A DNA stretch of 6,318 bases from positions 1-6,318 of the forward strand of contig JACMQP010000363.1 in the NCBI GenBank assembly GCA_014376915.1, given 5' to 3'. Source of the stretch: Ramlibacter sp. (lineage in GTDB: Bacteria; Pseudomonadota; Gammaproteobacteria; Burkholderiales; Burkholderiaceae). The position numbers and the translations under genes are program-made. Numbering within the stretch: position 1 is the stretch's first letter; every line of letters starts with the position of its first letter. Below, one piece after another: positions 1 through 6,318 of this stretch. The notes below the pieces were generated by a model that searched no databases, had not been told where the DNA came from, and saw only the letters and a program-made list of their open reading frames with translations.

Positions 1-954
1 CACGAACCCCAGCGGCAGTGCCACATGGCGGCTACTGAGTTGACGGCGCCAGCGCCACACGGTCCACACCGCCAGCGGCGTGGCCGGCCAGGCGAACCAC
101 ACCAGGAACCGTGCCAGGCCCGGCCAGTCACGGGCCACCGTGCCCATGCCGATGCGCCAGTGCCACAGCTCCAGGCTCCAGGCCAGCAGCCCGGCAACAG
201 CGGCGGCGGCCGCGATCTGGCCGGCGCTTTGCCAGCGGCGCGCGCGCGCGGCAGCATCGGAAGAGCGATCCAGCACTGTGGCGAACACGCCGCCGATCGC
301 AAAGCACAGGGCCATCCAGGGCGCGCCGCTAAGGCTTAGGCCGGCCAAGCCGGCCAGCACCGCCAGGCTCGGCAGCGCCGCGCGGTACGGCATCGAGGCC
401 ATCCCGAACATGGCCAGGGCCGTGAAGCCCAGCTGGGCCAGCGCCGGCGGGGTTTCGTGCGAGAGCTGGGCCAGCCCGAGCGTGGCGATCAGCGCCAGCA
501 GGCCGCCATCGGCGATGGCCTGCGCATAGTCGGCGGGCGAGGCTTCGCCGCCGAAGGCAAACGCCACCGGCTGTGCCTGCGGACTGCGGGCCAGGAAGTA
601 GACGCTGTACCAGGTGGCCGCCATGGCCACGCCCAGCAGCAGCATGAAGGGAATGCGGGCAGCGAAATCGGGTGCCACCCAGGCCGGCGCGAGTTGCATC
701 GCCCAGGCGCCCAGCCAGTAGGGCAGCAGACCGTCGAACTCGGGTGGCTGGCCCAGCAGCCGCGGCGCCAGCCACGACATCGAGCCGGAGGCCAGTGCAT
801 CCATGTAGCCGAACGCGGCGATGTCGGCGTTTTTCCACGGCGCCCGGCCGAAGAATCCCGGCAGCGCATAGGCCAGGCAAAACAGCAGCAGGGCGGCGCG
901 CGGCAACCGGCGCACGGCGTTCTGGGCGACGATGGCGGGAGTCGGCTGGTTCAC
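1..954 (-). CDS. Polytopic membrane protein, probable GT39/ArnT-like glycosyltransferase (3' part outside window)
   Basis: An open frame of 318 codons runs from a GTG at 954 to the left edge without a stop, so the C-terminus is missing. The product is hydrophobic, with likely membrane helices near residues 18-35, 76-94, 101-122, 148-164, 195-208, 211-228, 244-260 and 280-300. Before the second helix lie PWKNAD (39-44) and DGLLPYWLGA (74-83). These resemble the first periplasmic loop and the following P-x-x-YWL segment of ArnT/PMT-type (GT39) lipid-linked sugar transferases, which move a sugar from a polyprenyl phosphate to an acceptor on the outer face of the inner membrane. The family assignment is by remembered pattern, and donor and acceptor are unknown. 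The GTG is the first start codon I see in frame downstream of the rpmE2 terminator; it has no Shine-Dalgarno sequence, and another GTG lies at codon 14. Long plus-strand frames over this region are GC-driven shadows. Confidence 0.62.
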   Translation of the reverse strand, partial: MNQPTPAIVAQNAVRRLPRAALLLFCLAYALPGFFGRAPWKNADIAAFGYMDALASGSMSWLAPRLLGQPPEFDGLLPYWLGAWAMQLAPAWVAPDFAARIPFMLLLGVAMAATWYSVYFLARSPQAQPVAFAFGGEASPADYAQAIADGGLLALIATLGLAQLSHETPPALAQLGFTALAMFGMASMPYRAALPSLAVLAGLAGLSLSGAPWMALCFAIGGVFATVLDRSSDAAARARRWQSAGQIAAAAAVAGLLAWSLELWHWRIGMGTVARDWPGLARFLVWFAWPATPLAVWTVWRWRRQLSSRHVALPLGFV

Positions 955-963
955 TGCGGACGG

Positions 964-969
964 ATTATG
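964..969 (-). promoter_or_regulatory. Candidate -10 element (CATAAT) for the membrane-protein gene
   Basis: On the minus strand CATAAT matches the sigma-70 -10 consensus at five of six positions and stands out in GC-rich DNA. It lies between the rpmE2 terminator and the GTG at 954. A transcript starting about 7 nt downstream would begin almost at the GTG, so a leaderless message is possible. No good -35 is visible; the best is TTCATT at an 18-nt spacing, matching three of six. Confidence 0.28.
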
Positions 970-991
970 GGTGGCCTGTGTGTCGCCAATG

Positions 992-1024
992 AAAAGGGGC
1001 AGCGCGGTTGCCCGGGCTGCCCCT
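992..1024 (-). terminator. Intrinsic terminator downstream of rpmE2
   Basis: On the minus strand a perfect 9-bp stem, AGGGGCAGC paired with GCTGCCCCT (arms at 1016-1024 and 995-1003), encloses a 12-nt loop and is followed by TTTTC. It begins 22 nt after the rpmE2 stop codon. The GC-rich stem plus U-run is typical of Rho-independent termination and should end the rho-rpmE2 transcript before the membrane-protein gene. Confidence 0.85.
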
Positions 1025-1046
1025 GATCGAGTGCGCGACGCGCTGC

Positions 1047-1355
1047 TTACTTGGCAGCGGTCTTTTCGGCTTCGGCCTTGGCGGCGTCTTCGGCCTTGGC
1101 GCTGGCGGACTTGCCGAACTTCTTGAAGAACTTGTCGACCCGGCCGCCCATGTCGTTGACCGACTTCTGGGTGCCCGTGTAGAACGGATGCGATTCGCTC
1201 GACGTGTCCAGCTTGAACAGCGGCAGTTCCTTGCCGTCGTCGGTCTTGCCCATTTCCTTGGTATTGACGCAGGAACGGGTCACGAACTTGAAGCCGTTGG
1301 ACAGGTCAACGAACAGCACGTCGCGGTAATTGGGGTGAATGCCTTCTTTGGCCAT
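1047..1355 (-). CDS. rpmE2: 50S ribosomal protein L31 type B
   Basis: This 102-residue protein matches bL31 of the B type, a small protein of the large ribosomal subunit at the central protuberance and intersubunit bridge. Visible family signatures are GIHPNYRDV near the N-terminus (5-13), [17 protein letters not shown] (47-63) and the [12 protein letters not shown] segment (70-81). The zinc-binding CxxC pairs of the C+ form are absent; the only cysteine is C29. In many bacteria the zinc-free form replaces the zinc form when zinc is scarce, but no Zur-type operator is evident here. After residue 82 comes a 20-residue Ala/Lys/Glu-rich tail that the E. coli paralogue YkgM lacks. The ATG at 1355 is preceded by AAGGA (1362-1366) at good spacing. 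It lies 42 nt after the rho stop with no U-tract terminator between, so read-through from rho is likely. A terminator follows at 992-1024. Confidence 0.95.
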   Translation of the reverse strand: MAKEGIHPNYRDVLFVDLSNGFKFVTRSCVNTKEMGKTDDGKELPLFKLDTSSESHPFYTGTQKSVNDMGGRVDKFFKKFGKSASAKAEDAAKAEAEKTAAK

Positions 1356-1383
1356 GATTTTTCCTTGAGGTACGGGAGCCGGT

Positions 1384-1396
1384 CCGGACGATCCGG
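1384..1396 (-). other. Small hairpin between rho and rpmE2
   Basis: CCGGA and TCCGG form a 5-bp stem with a 3-nt loop immediately after the rho stop codon and in the 5' leader of rpmE2. There is no U-run, so it is not an intrinsic terminator. It could protect a 3' end or affect rpmE2 expression; a chance palindrome in GC-rich DNA is also possible. Confidence 0.3.
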
Positions 1397-1397
1397 G

Positions 1398-2618
<1,221 letters not shown>

Positions 2619-2633
2619 GGAGGTACCCCTTGC

Positions 2634-2664
2634 GGAGTTCTTGTTGGATGGGGGAGGTTTGGAG
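2634..2664 (-). promoter_or_regulatory. C-rich rut-like stretch in the rho leader
   Basis: Read as RNA from the minus strand, these 31 nt contain 16 C and only 1 G, in CTCC, CCTCCCCC and CATCC patches. This is the composition of a Rho utilisation site: C over G and little structure. It ends 15 nt before the rho start codon, inside the untranslated leader. In E. coli the rho leader carries Rho-dependent attenuators that repress rho, so autogenous control here is a reasonable inference, not shown. A 5-bp hairpin (GGGGC/GCCCC, 2666-2682) lies just upstream on the RNA. Confidence 0.4.
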
Positions 2665-2734
2665 CGGGGCGAGAACTGCCCCACAAACCGGGAACTCGAA
2701 CCAGGCGCCGCAAGGCGACCGGTGAACAGCAAAG

Positions 2735-2740
2735 ATTATG
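2735..2740 (-). promoter_or_regulatory. Candidate -10 element (CATAAT) for rho
   Basis: CATAAT on the minus strand lies just after the trxA terminator and would give a rho leader of about 110 nt. It matches the sigma-70 -10 at five of six positions. No recognisable -35 lies at 15-18 nt, where the terminator stem sits, so the call rests on position and on the scarcity of AT-rich hexamers here. The same octamer CCATAATC occurs before the membrane-protein gene at 963-970. Confidence 0.33.
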
Positions 2741-2743
2741 GCA

Positions 2744-2770
2744 GGAAAAACAACGCCCGCGTGGCGGGCG
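2744..2770 (-). terminator. Intrinsic terminator downstream of trxA
   Basis: On the minus strand CGCCCGC pairs perfectly with GCGGGCG (2764-2770 with 2754-2760) around a 3-nt loop and is followed by TTGTTTTT. It starts 11 nt after the trxA stop codon. It should separate trxA from rho, so rho needs its own promoter. Confidence 0.85.
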
Positions 2771-2781
2771 CTGGCGGGGCG

Positions 2782-3117
2782 TCAGGCGGCCAGCTGCTGG
2801 TCGATGAATGCCGTCAACTGCGCCTTGCTCATCGCGCCGACCTTGGTGGCGGCGAGTTCGCCGTTCTTGAACAGCATCAGGGTCGGGATGCCGCGGATGC
2901 CGAACTTGGCCGGCACTTCGCGGTTCTCGTCGACGTTCATCTTGGCGATCTGCAGTTTGTCCTTGTACGTGCCCGAGACCTCGTCCAGGATCGGCGCGAT
3001 CATCTTGCAGGGACCGCACCACTCGGCCCAGTAGTCGACCAGCACAGGCTTGTCGGCCTTCAGGACGTCGGCTTCGAAAGAACTGTCGGAGACATGCTTG
3101 ATCAGGTCGCTGGCCAT
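2782..3117 (-). CDS. trxA: Thioredoxin
   Basis: This 111-residue cytoplasmic protein is a classical thioredoxin, close to the usual 105-110 residues. It reduces protein disulphides and is itself reduced by thioredoxin reductase with NADPH; known clients include ribonucleotide reductase, PAPS reductase and methionine sulphoxide reductases. The active site is WCGPC at 33-37, with the buried acid D28 in VDYWAEW, the conserved MNVDEN turn (60-65) and the cis-proline loop GIPT (P78 after I77). There is no signal peptide, so it is not a periplasmic Dsb-type protein. The ATG at 3117 is preceded by AAGGA (3126-3130) at 8-nt spacing. The gene is followed by its own terminator and is divergent from addB, so it appears to be transcribed alone. 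Placement next to rho resembles E. coli, where trxA and rho are also neighbours in the same order. Confidence 0.97.
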   Translation of the reverse strand: MASDLIKHVSDSSFEADVLKADKPVLVDYWAEWCGPCKMIAPILDEVSGTYKDKLQIAKMNVDENREVPAKFGIRGIPTLMLFKNGELAATKVGAMSKAQLTAFIDQQLAA

Positions 3118-3172
3118 GGTGGGATTCCTTAAGGGCGGGAGGATGGAGTAGCCGCTACCGCTGGGCTATGCC

Positions 3173-3203
3173 ATTACAGTCAGGGAATTGTGACAGAAAC
3201 CAA
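3173..3203 (-). promoter_or_regulatory. Weak candidate promoter for trxA
   Basis: On the minus strand TTGGTT (3198-3203) and TGTAAT (3173-3178) could serve as -35 and -10 with a 19-nt spacer, about 55 bp upstream of the trxA start. The spacing is long and the -35 matches only its first three bases. The rest of 3118-3239 holds the divergent addB upstream region, including a CCCC/GGGG hairpin at 3206-3217; no plus-strand promoter can be picked with confidence. Confidence 0.25.
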
Positions 3204-3239
3204 GTCCCCGCACGGGGCCAGAATCCACCCTTTCCCGTT

Positions 3240-5762
3240 ATGAATGTGATAGCGCAAAAGCATGAGGCGCTGGCCGTCCTGCGCTCGCTGATGCCGACAC
3301 TGCGAGCGCTGATTGCCCAGCGCGCCGCCCATCCGTCCCGCACTGTGGTGCTGGTTCCCTACGCCCAGTTGATGCCGGTGGCGGCGAAGCTGTGGGCGGC
3401 GCAGGCGCCAAGCGGTTTCGCGCCGCGCTTCGAAACCACGATGAACTGGGCCGCCGCCGACGGCTTCGCGCCCGAGGGCGATGACCTGAGTTTCGACATG
3501 GGCCGCGACCTGCTGACGGCGCATTCGCTGCTCCAGCGGGCCGGCCTGCAAGCGCACGCCGAATTGCTGGCCGGCCGGCTGGTGGCAGCTGCCTGGCAAC
3601 TCGCCGGGGTCGCGGGCGCGGCGCTGCCGTCGCTGCGCGCCGACTGGGCGGCGAAGGCGCGGCCGCTGGTGTCTGCCGGTTTCGACGGCCCGGTGCTGGC
3701 GCTCGAAGCGGCCGTCGCCCGCATCGCCATCGAATGGGCCGCAGCGTCGTCCTATGCGGCCGACGGCTTGCTGCAGCAGGATGTCGCCGCCACGCTGGAC
3801 CTGCTGGTGGTGCTCGAGGGGTTCCAGGCCGAACCGCTGGCGCAGGCGCTGCTGGCGCAGGCCGGCGCCAAGGCAGTCGTCCTTTCGCTGGCGGTTGAGG
3901 CCGCGCCCGGGCGGGTGGTGCTGCACCGCGCCAGCGATCCCGCCGACGAGGCCGAACAGGCGGCCGCCTGCGTGATGCGCCAGCTCGAGGCTGGCCGGGT
4001 GCCGGTGGCGCTGGCCGCGATCGATCGCGTGCTGACGCGGCAGATCCGCGCCATGCTGGATGCGCGCGGCGTGGCGATCCGCGACGAGACCGGCTGGAAG
4101 CTGTCGACGACGCGCGCCGCCGCCCACGTGATGACAGCGCTGCGGGCCTGCGCCTGGAACGCATCGAGCGACGCCGTGCTCGACTGGCTGAAAAATTCCC
4201 CCGCGCTGGCCACGGACACGGTGCTGGCGCTGGAGCGGAAGGTACGGCGCGCCGGCCTGCGCGACTGGTCCGGTATTGGCCCTGGCGACATCGGCGAAGG
4301 CCCCGCGCTGAACCAGCTGGCGGCGCAGATCGGGCAATGGCAGCAGGCGATGCAGGGCAGCAAGCCCCTGCCGCAGTGGCTGTCGGCGCTCAGGGCGCTG
4401 TTGCAGGCGACCGGCCAGTGGGCCTTGCTGGAAGGGGATGCTGCCGGCGACAAGGTGATCGCGGCGCTGCGCCTGGCGCCGGCGGCCCAGGGCGAATTCG
4501 AGCAGCTTCCGCAGGCGGCGCGCCGCTTCAATCCCGCAGGGTTCAACGCCTGGGTCAACGACACGCTGGAGGCCGCGAGCTTCGTGCCGGAAGCCAGGTG
4601 CAGGGAAGAAGTCGTGATCCTGCCGTTCAACCAGTTGCTGGGACGGCCCTTCGCGGCGCTGGTGCTGCCCGGTTGCGACGAAGTGCGGCTGGCGGTCTCG
4701 CCCGAGCCGGCCGGCGCCTGGACGCCGGTGCAGCGCGAGGCGCTGGGCCTGCCATCGCGCGAGCAGCTGGAGCAGGAGGTTCGCGCCGGCTGGCGCTGCG
4801 CCCTGCAGGCGCCGTTCAGCGACGTGCTCTGGCGCGGCAGCGACGACAGTGGCGAGTCGCTGCTGCCGAGCCCGCTGGTGCTGGCGCTCCAGTTCGAGGA
4901 CGACGTCACCGAAGGCGCCGACCCGCGCCAGCTGCGCCAGCTGCAACCGGCGCCGACCGAGCCGCCGCAGGCGATCGGCGCGGCGTTGCCGGTCGCGGAG
5001 ATTTCCGCCAGCGCCTACGAGGACCTGCGCCGCTGCCCGTACCGGTTCTTCGCCCTGCGCCAGCTGGGGCTGCGGGAGCAGGACGAACTGGACGCCGAAG
5101 TCGACAAACGCGACTTCGGCAACTGGTTGCACGCGGTACTGGCGGCCTTTCACGAGACGCTGCACGCCAGCTTCGAGTCGCCGGGGCCGGCCCGCATCCG
5201 GTTGCTGGACATCTGCGCCGACGAGGTCACCCGCGACATGCGGCTCGAGGACGGCGAATTCCTGCCGTTCGCGGCCGCCTGGCCGCAGGTGCGCGACGGC
5301 TACCTTGCATGGCTGGAGCAGCACGAGGCGACAGGCGCGGGCTTCGTCAGCGCCGAGACCTCGCACCGGGTGCCGGTCGGCCCCTTGACATTGGTCGGAC
5401 GAATCGACCGGATCGACCGGCTGGCCGACGGCACACGGCTGGTCGTCGATTACAAGACCGAGGACCTGCAGAAGACAAAGCGGCGCGTCCGGATCACCGG
5501 CGAGGACACGCAGCTCGCCTTCTACGGTGCGCTGCTGGACGACGACCACCTGGAAGCGGCCTACCTGAACGTCGGCGATCGCAGCGGCACTGGCCAGGTG
5601 CTGCACCAGGGCGTCACCCGAACCCGGGACCAGCTCGTCGCCGGTGTGCTGGCCGACATGGAGCGGATCGCGCGCGGCGAGCCGCTGGCGGCGCTGGGCG
5701 AGGGCACGGGCTGCGACTTCTGCAATGCACGCGGCCTGTGCCGTCGGGACTTCTGGAAATGA
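3240..5762 (+). CDS. addB: AddB-type PD-(D/E)XK nuclease subunit with Fe-S signature
   Basis: The 840-residue protein is the likely nuclease/scaffold partner of AddA in an AddAB-type helicase-nuclease that resects double-strand breaks and loads recombinase. The N-terminal two thirds resemble the inactive helicase-like part of AddB, with segments such as VVLVPYAQLM (36-45), DETGWKL (282-288) and EEVVILPFNQLLGRPF (456-471), but no Walker A motif. The C-terminal RecB-like nuclease shows H631 (NWLHAVL), GRIDRID (720-726, D723 or D726), the DYK motif (D737, K739) and QLAFY (758-762). Four cysteines, C599 (RRCPYRFF), C825, C828 and C834, give the C...CX2CX5C pattern that holds the 4Fe-4S cluster of AddB. 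At 840 residues it is much shorter than Bacillus AddB (about 1166). The ATG at 3240 is preferred over the one at 3168 because the extra 24 residues look like the trxA promoter region; neither has a clear Shine-Dalgarno. The stop overlaps addA. Confidence 0.88.
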   Translation: MNVIAQKHEALAVLRSLMPTLRALIAQRAAHPSRTVVLVPYAQLMPVAAKLWAAQAPSGFAPRFETTMNWAAADGFAPEGDDLSFDMGRDLLTAHSLLQRAGLQAHAELLAGRLVAAAWQLAGVAGAALPSLRADWAAKARPLVSAGFDGPVLALEAAVARIAIEWAAASSYAADGLLQQDVAATLDLLVVLEGFQAEPLAQALLAQAGAKAVVLSLAVEAAPGRVVLHRASDPADEAEQAAACVMRQLEAGRVPVALAAIDRVLTRQIRAMLDARGVAIRDETGWKLSTTRAAAHVMTALRACAWNASSDAVLDWLKNSPALATDTVLALERKVRRAGLRDWSGIGPGDIGEGPALNQLAAQIGQWQQAMQGSKPLPQWLSALRALLQATGQWALLEGDAAGDKVIAALRLAPAAQGEFEQLPQAARRFNPAGFNAWVNDTLEAASFVPEARCREEVVILPFNQLLGRPFAALVLPGCDEVRLAVSPEPAGAWTPVQREALGLPSREQLEQEVRAGWRCALQAPFSDVLWRGSDDSGESLLPSPLVLALQFEDDVTEGADPRQLRQLQPAPTEPPQAIGAALPVAEISASAYEDLRRCPYRFFALRQLGLREQDELDAEVDKRDFGNWLHAVLAAFHETLHASFESPGPARIRLLDICADEVTRDMRLEDGEFLPFAAAWPQVRDGYLAWLEQHEATGAGFVSAETSHRVPVGPLTLVGRIDRIDRLADGTRLVVDYKTEDLQKTKRRVRITGEDTQLAFYGALLDDDHLEAAYLNVGDRSGTGQVLHQGVTRTRDQLVAGVLADMERIARGEPLAALGEGTGCDFCNARGLCRRDFWK

Positions 5763-6318
5763 CGGGTCTCGCCTACGAGCGCAACGGCGCGCGCATCAGT
5801 CGCGAGCAGTTCTACGAGATCGCCTGCGACCCACGCCGCAGCGTCGCCGTGGAAGCCTGCGCCGGCGCAGGCAAGACCTGGATGCTGGTGTCGCGCATCC
5901 TGCGCGCGCTGCTCGAAGGCGCGCAGCCGCAGGAGATCCTGGCGATCACCTTCACCAGAAAGGCCGCCGGCGAGATGCGCCAGCGGTTGCACGAGTGGCT
6001 GAAGGAATTTTCCACGGCGCCACCGGAGCGGCTGGCCCAGGCGCTGGCCGAGCGCGGCGTCGCTGCCCAGGACGTGCCGCAACAGGTCGACGCCCTGCAA
6101 GCGCTGTACCGGCGGTTGCTGGACGCCGGCCGGCCAGTGCAGATCCGCACCTTCCACAGCTGGTTCGCCGCGCTGCTGCGCAACGCGCCGCTGGCCGTGT
6201 TGGAGCAGCTGGGACTGCCGGCCAGCTACGAGCTGCTGGAAGACGATCAGGCGGCGGTCGAGCGGGTCTGGCGCGGCTTTCATGGCGCGGACGCGGCGCA
6301 GCCGCAGGCGCGCCAGGA
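5759..6318 (+). CDS. addA: AddA-type UvrD/Rep-family (SF1A) helicase, 5' part only
   Basis: An open frame starts at the ATG at 5759 and runs off the right edge after 186 complete codons. Helicase motifs appear in order: Walker A ACAGAGKT (33-40, K39), motif Ia AITFTRKAAGEMRQRL (62-77) and motif Ib TFHSWFAALLR (131-141). These identify the N-terminal ATPase half of a UvrD-like superfamily 1A helicase, the ATP-driven DNA unwinding subunit that pairs with AddB. The remaining motifs and the expected C-terminal nuclease domain are outside the window, so AddA is named from the partner gene and these motifs. The start codon overlaps the addB stop as ATGA, a common arrangement for translational coupling and stoichiometric production of a two-subunit enzyme. 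There is no independent Shine-Dalgarno. A generic UvrD-type helicase is the alternative. Confidence 0.85.
   Translation, partial: MTGLAYERNGARISREQFYEIACDPRRSVAVEACAGAGKTWMLVSRILRALLEGAQPQEILAITFTRKAAGEMRQRLHEWLKEFSTAPPERLAQALAERGVAAQDVPQQVDALQALYRRLLDAGRPVQIRTFHSWFAALLRNAPLAVLEQLGLPASYELLEDDQAAVERVWRGFHGADAAQPQARQ

Noticed and set aside
238..250. A short GC dinucleotide run
   Set aside because: It lies within coding sequence for an Ala/Arg stretch on the minus strand and is too short to treat as a repeat element.
457..1026. A 189-codon plus-strand frame opposite the membrane-protein gene
   Set aside because: It crosses the rpmE2 terminator and the membrane-protein start, is rich in Gly/Gln/Arg, and has no domain pattern; the minus-strand frame encodes convincing membrane helices.
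1384..1396. The hairpin after rho as an intrinsic terminator
   Set aside because: The stem is only 5 bp and no U-run follows, unlike the two clear terminators in the window.
2619..2732. A 38-codon N-terminal extension of rho from a TTG
   Set aside because: Homologues start at MHLNEL-type sequence, the ATG at 2618 has a good Shine-Dalgarno, and the extension would be translated from the C-rich leader with no resemblance to Rho.
3168..3239. A 24-codon N-terminal extension of addB from the ATG at 3168
   Set aside because: It overlaps the likely trxA promoter, reads as non-protein-like sequence and has no ribosome-binding site.
3180..5606. An 808-codon open frame on the minus strand, antisense to addB
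   Set aside because: It is antisense to a gene with clear catalytic motifs, and its product is Arg/Gln/Ala/Gly-rich with no recognisable domain. Long antisense frames of this kind are expected in GC-rich genes where stop codons are scarce.

Overview
The window looks like core chromosome from a high-GC betaproteobacterium, most likely Burkholderiales and probably Comamonadaceae-like. This is inferred from the wording of the Rho protein (for example its [20 protein letters not shown] segment), the type-B ribosomal protein L31 and the local gene order; no database search was possible. I see no mobile element, CRISPR array, rRNA or tRNA.

Layout. The left half is on the minus strand and reads from right to left: trxA (thioredoxin, 2782-3117), then a clear intrinsic terminator, then rho (transcription terminator Rho, 1398-2618), rpmE2 (L31 type B, 1047-1355), another clear intrinsic terminator, and a polytopic membrane protein that looks like a GT39/ArnT-type glycosyltransferase and runs off the left edge (1-954). 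The right half is on the plus strand: an AddB-type PD-(D/E)XK nuclease with a four-cysteine iron-sulphur signature (3240-5762), overlapping by 4 nt an AddA-type UvrD-family helicase that runs off the right edge (5759 onward). The 122-bp gap between trxA and addB (3118-3239) is a divergent promoter region.

How the genes work together. addB and addA are translationally coupled and should form one helicase-nuclease that processes double-strand DNA ends for recombination. trxA, rho and rpmE2 are housekeeping genes. Rho and rpmE2 may be partly co-transcribed, because no U-tract terminator separates them, and rpmE2 may also have its own promoter.

Most notable observation. The rho reading frame is normal up to residue 397 but then departs from the family. 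The conserved C-terminal segment of about 23 residues (in E. coli Rho, the part ending FFEMMKRS) is replaced by nine unrelated residues and a stop. No other frame of the downstream DNA encodes the lost tail, so a local deletion or rearrangement (or an assembly error) is more likely than a simple frameshift. A perfect TATAAT lies directly at this breakpoint. A second point is a very C-rich, G-poor stretch in the rho leader that resembles a rut site and fits autogenous control of rho. Nothing in the window supports a wholly new system.
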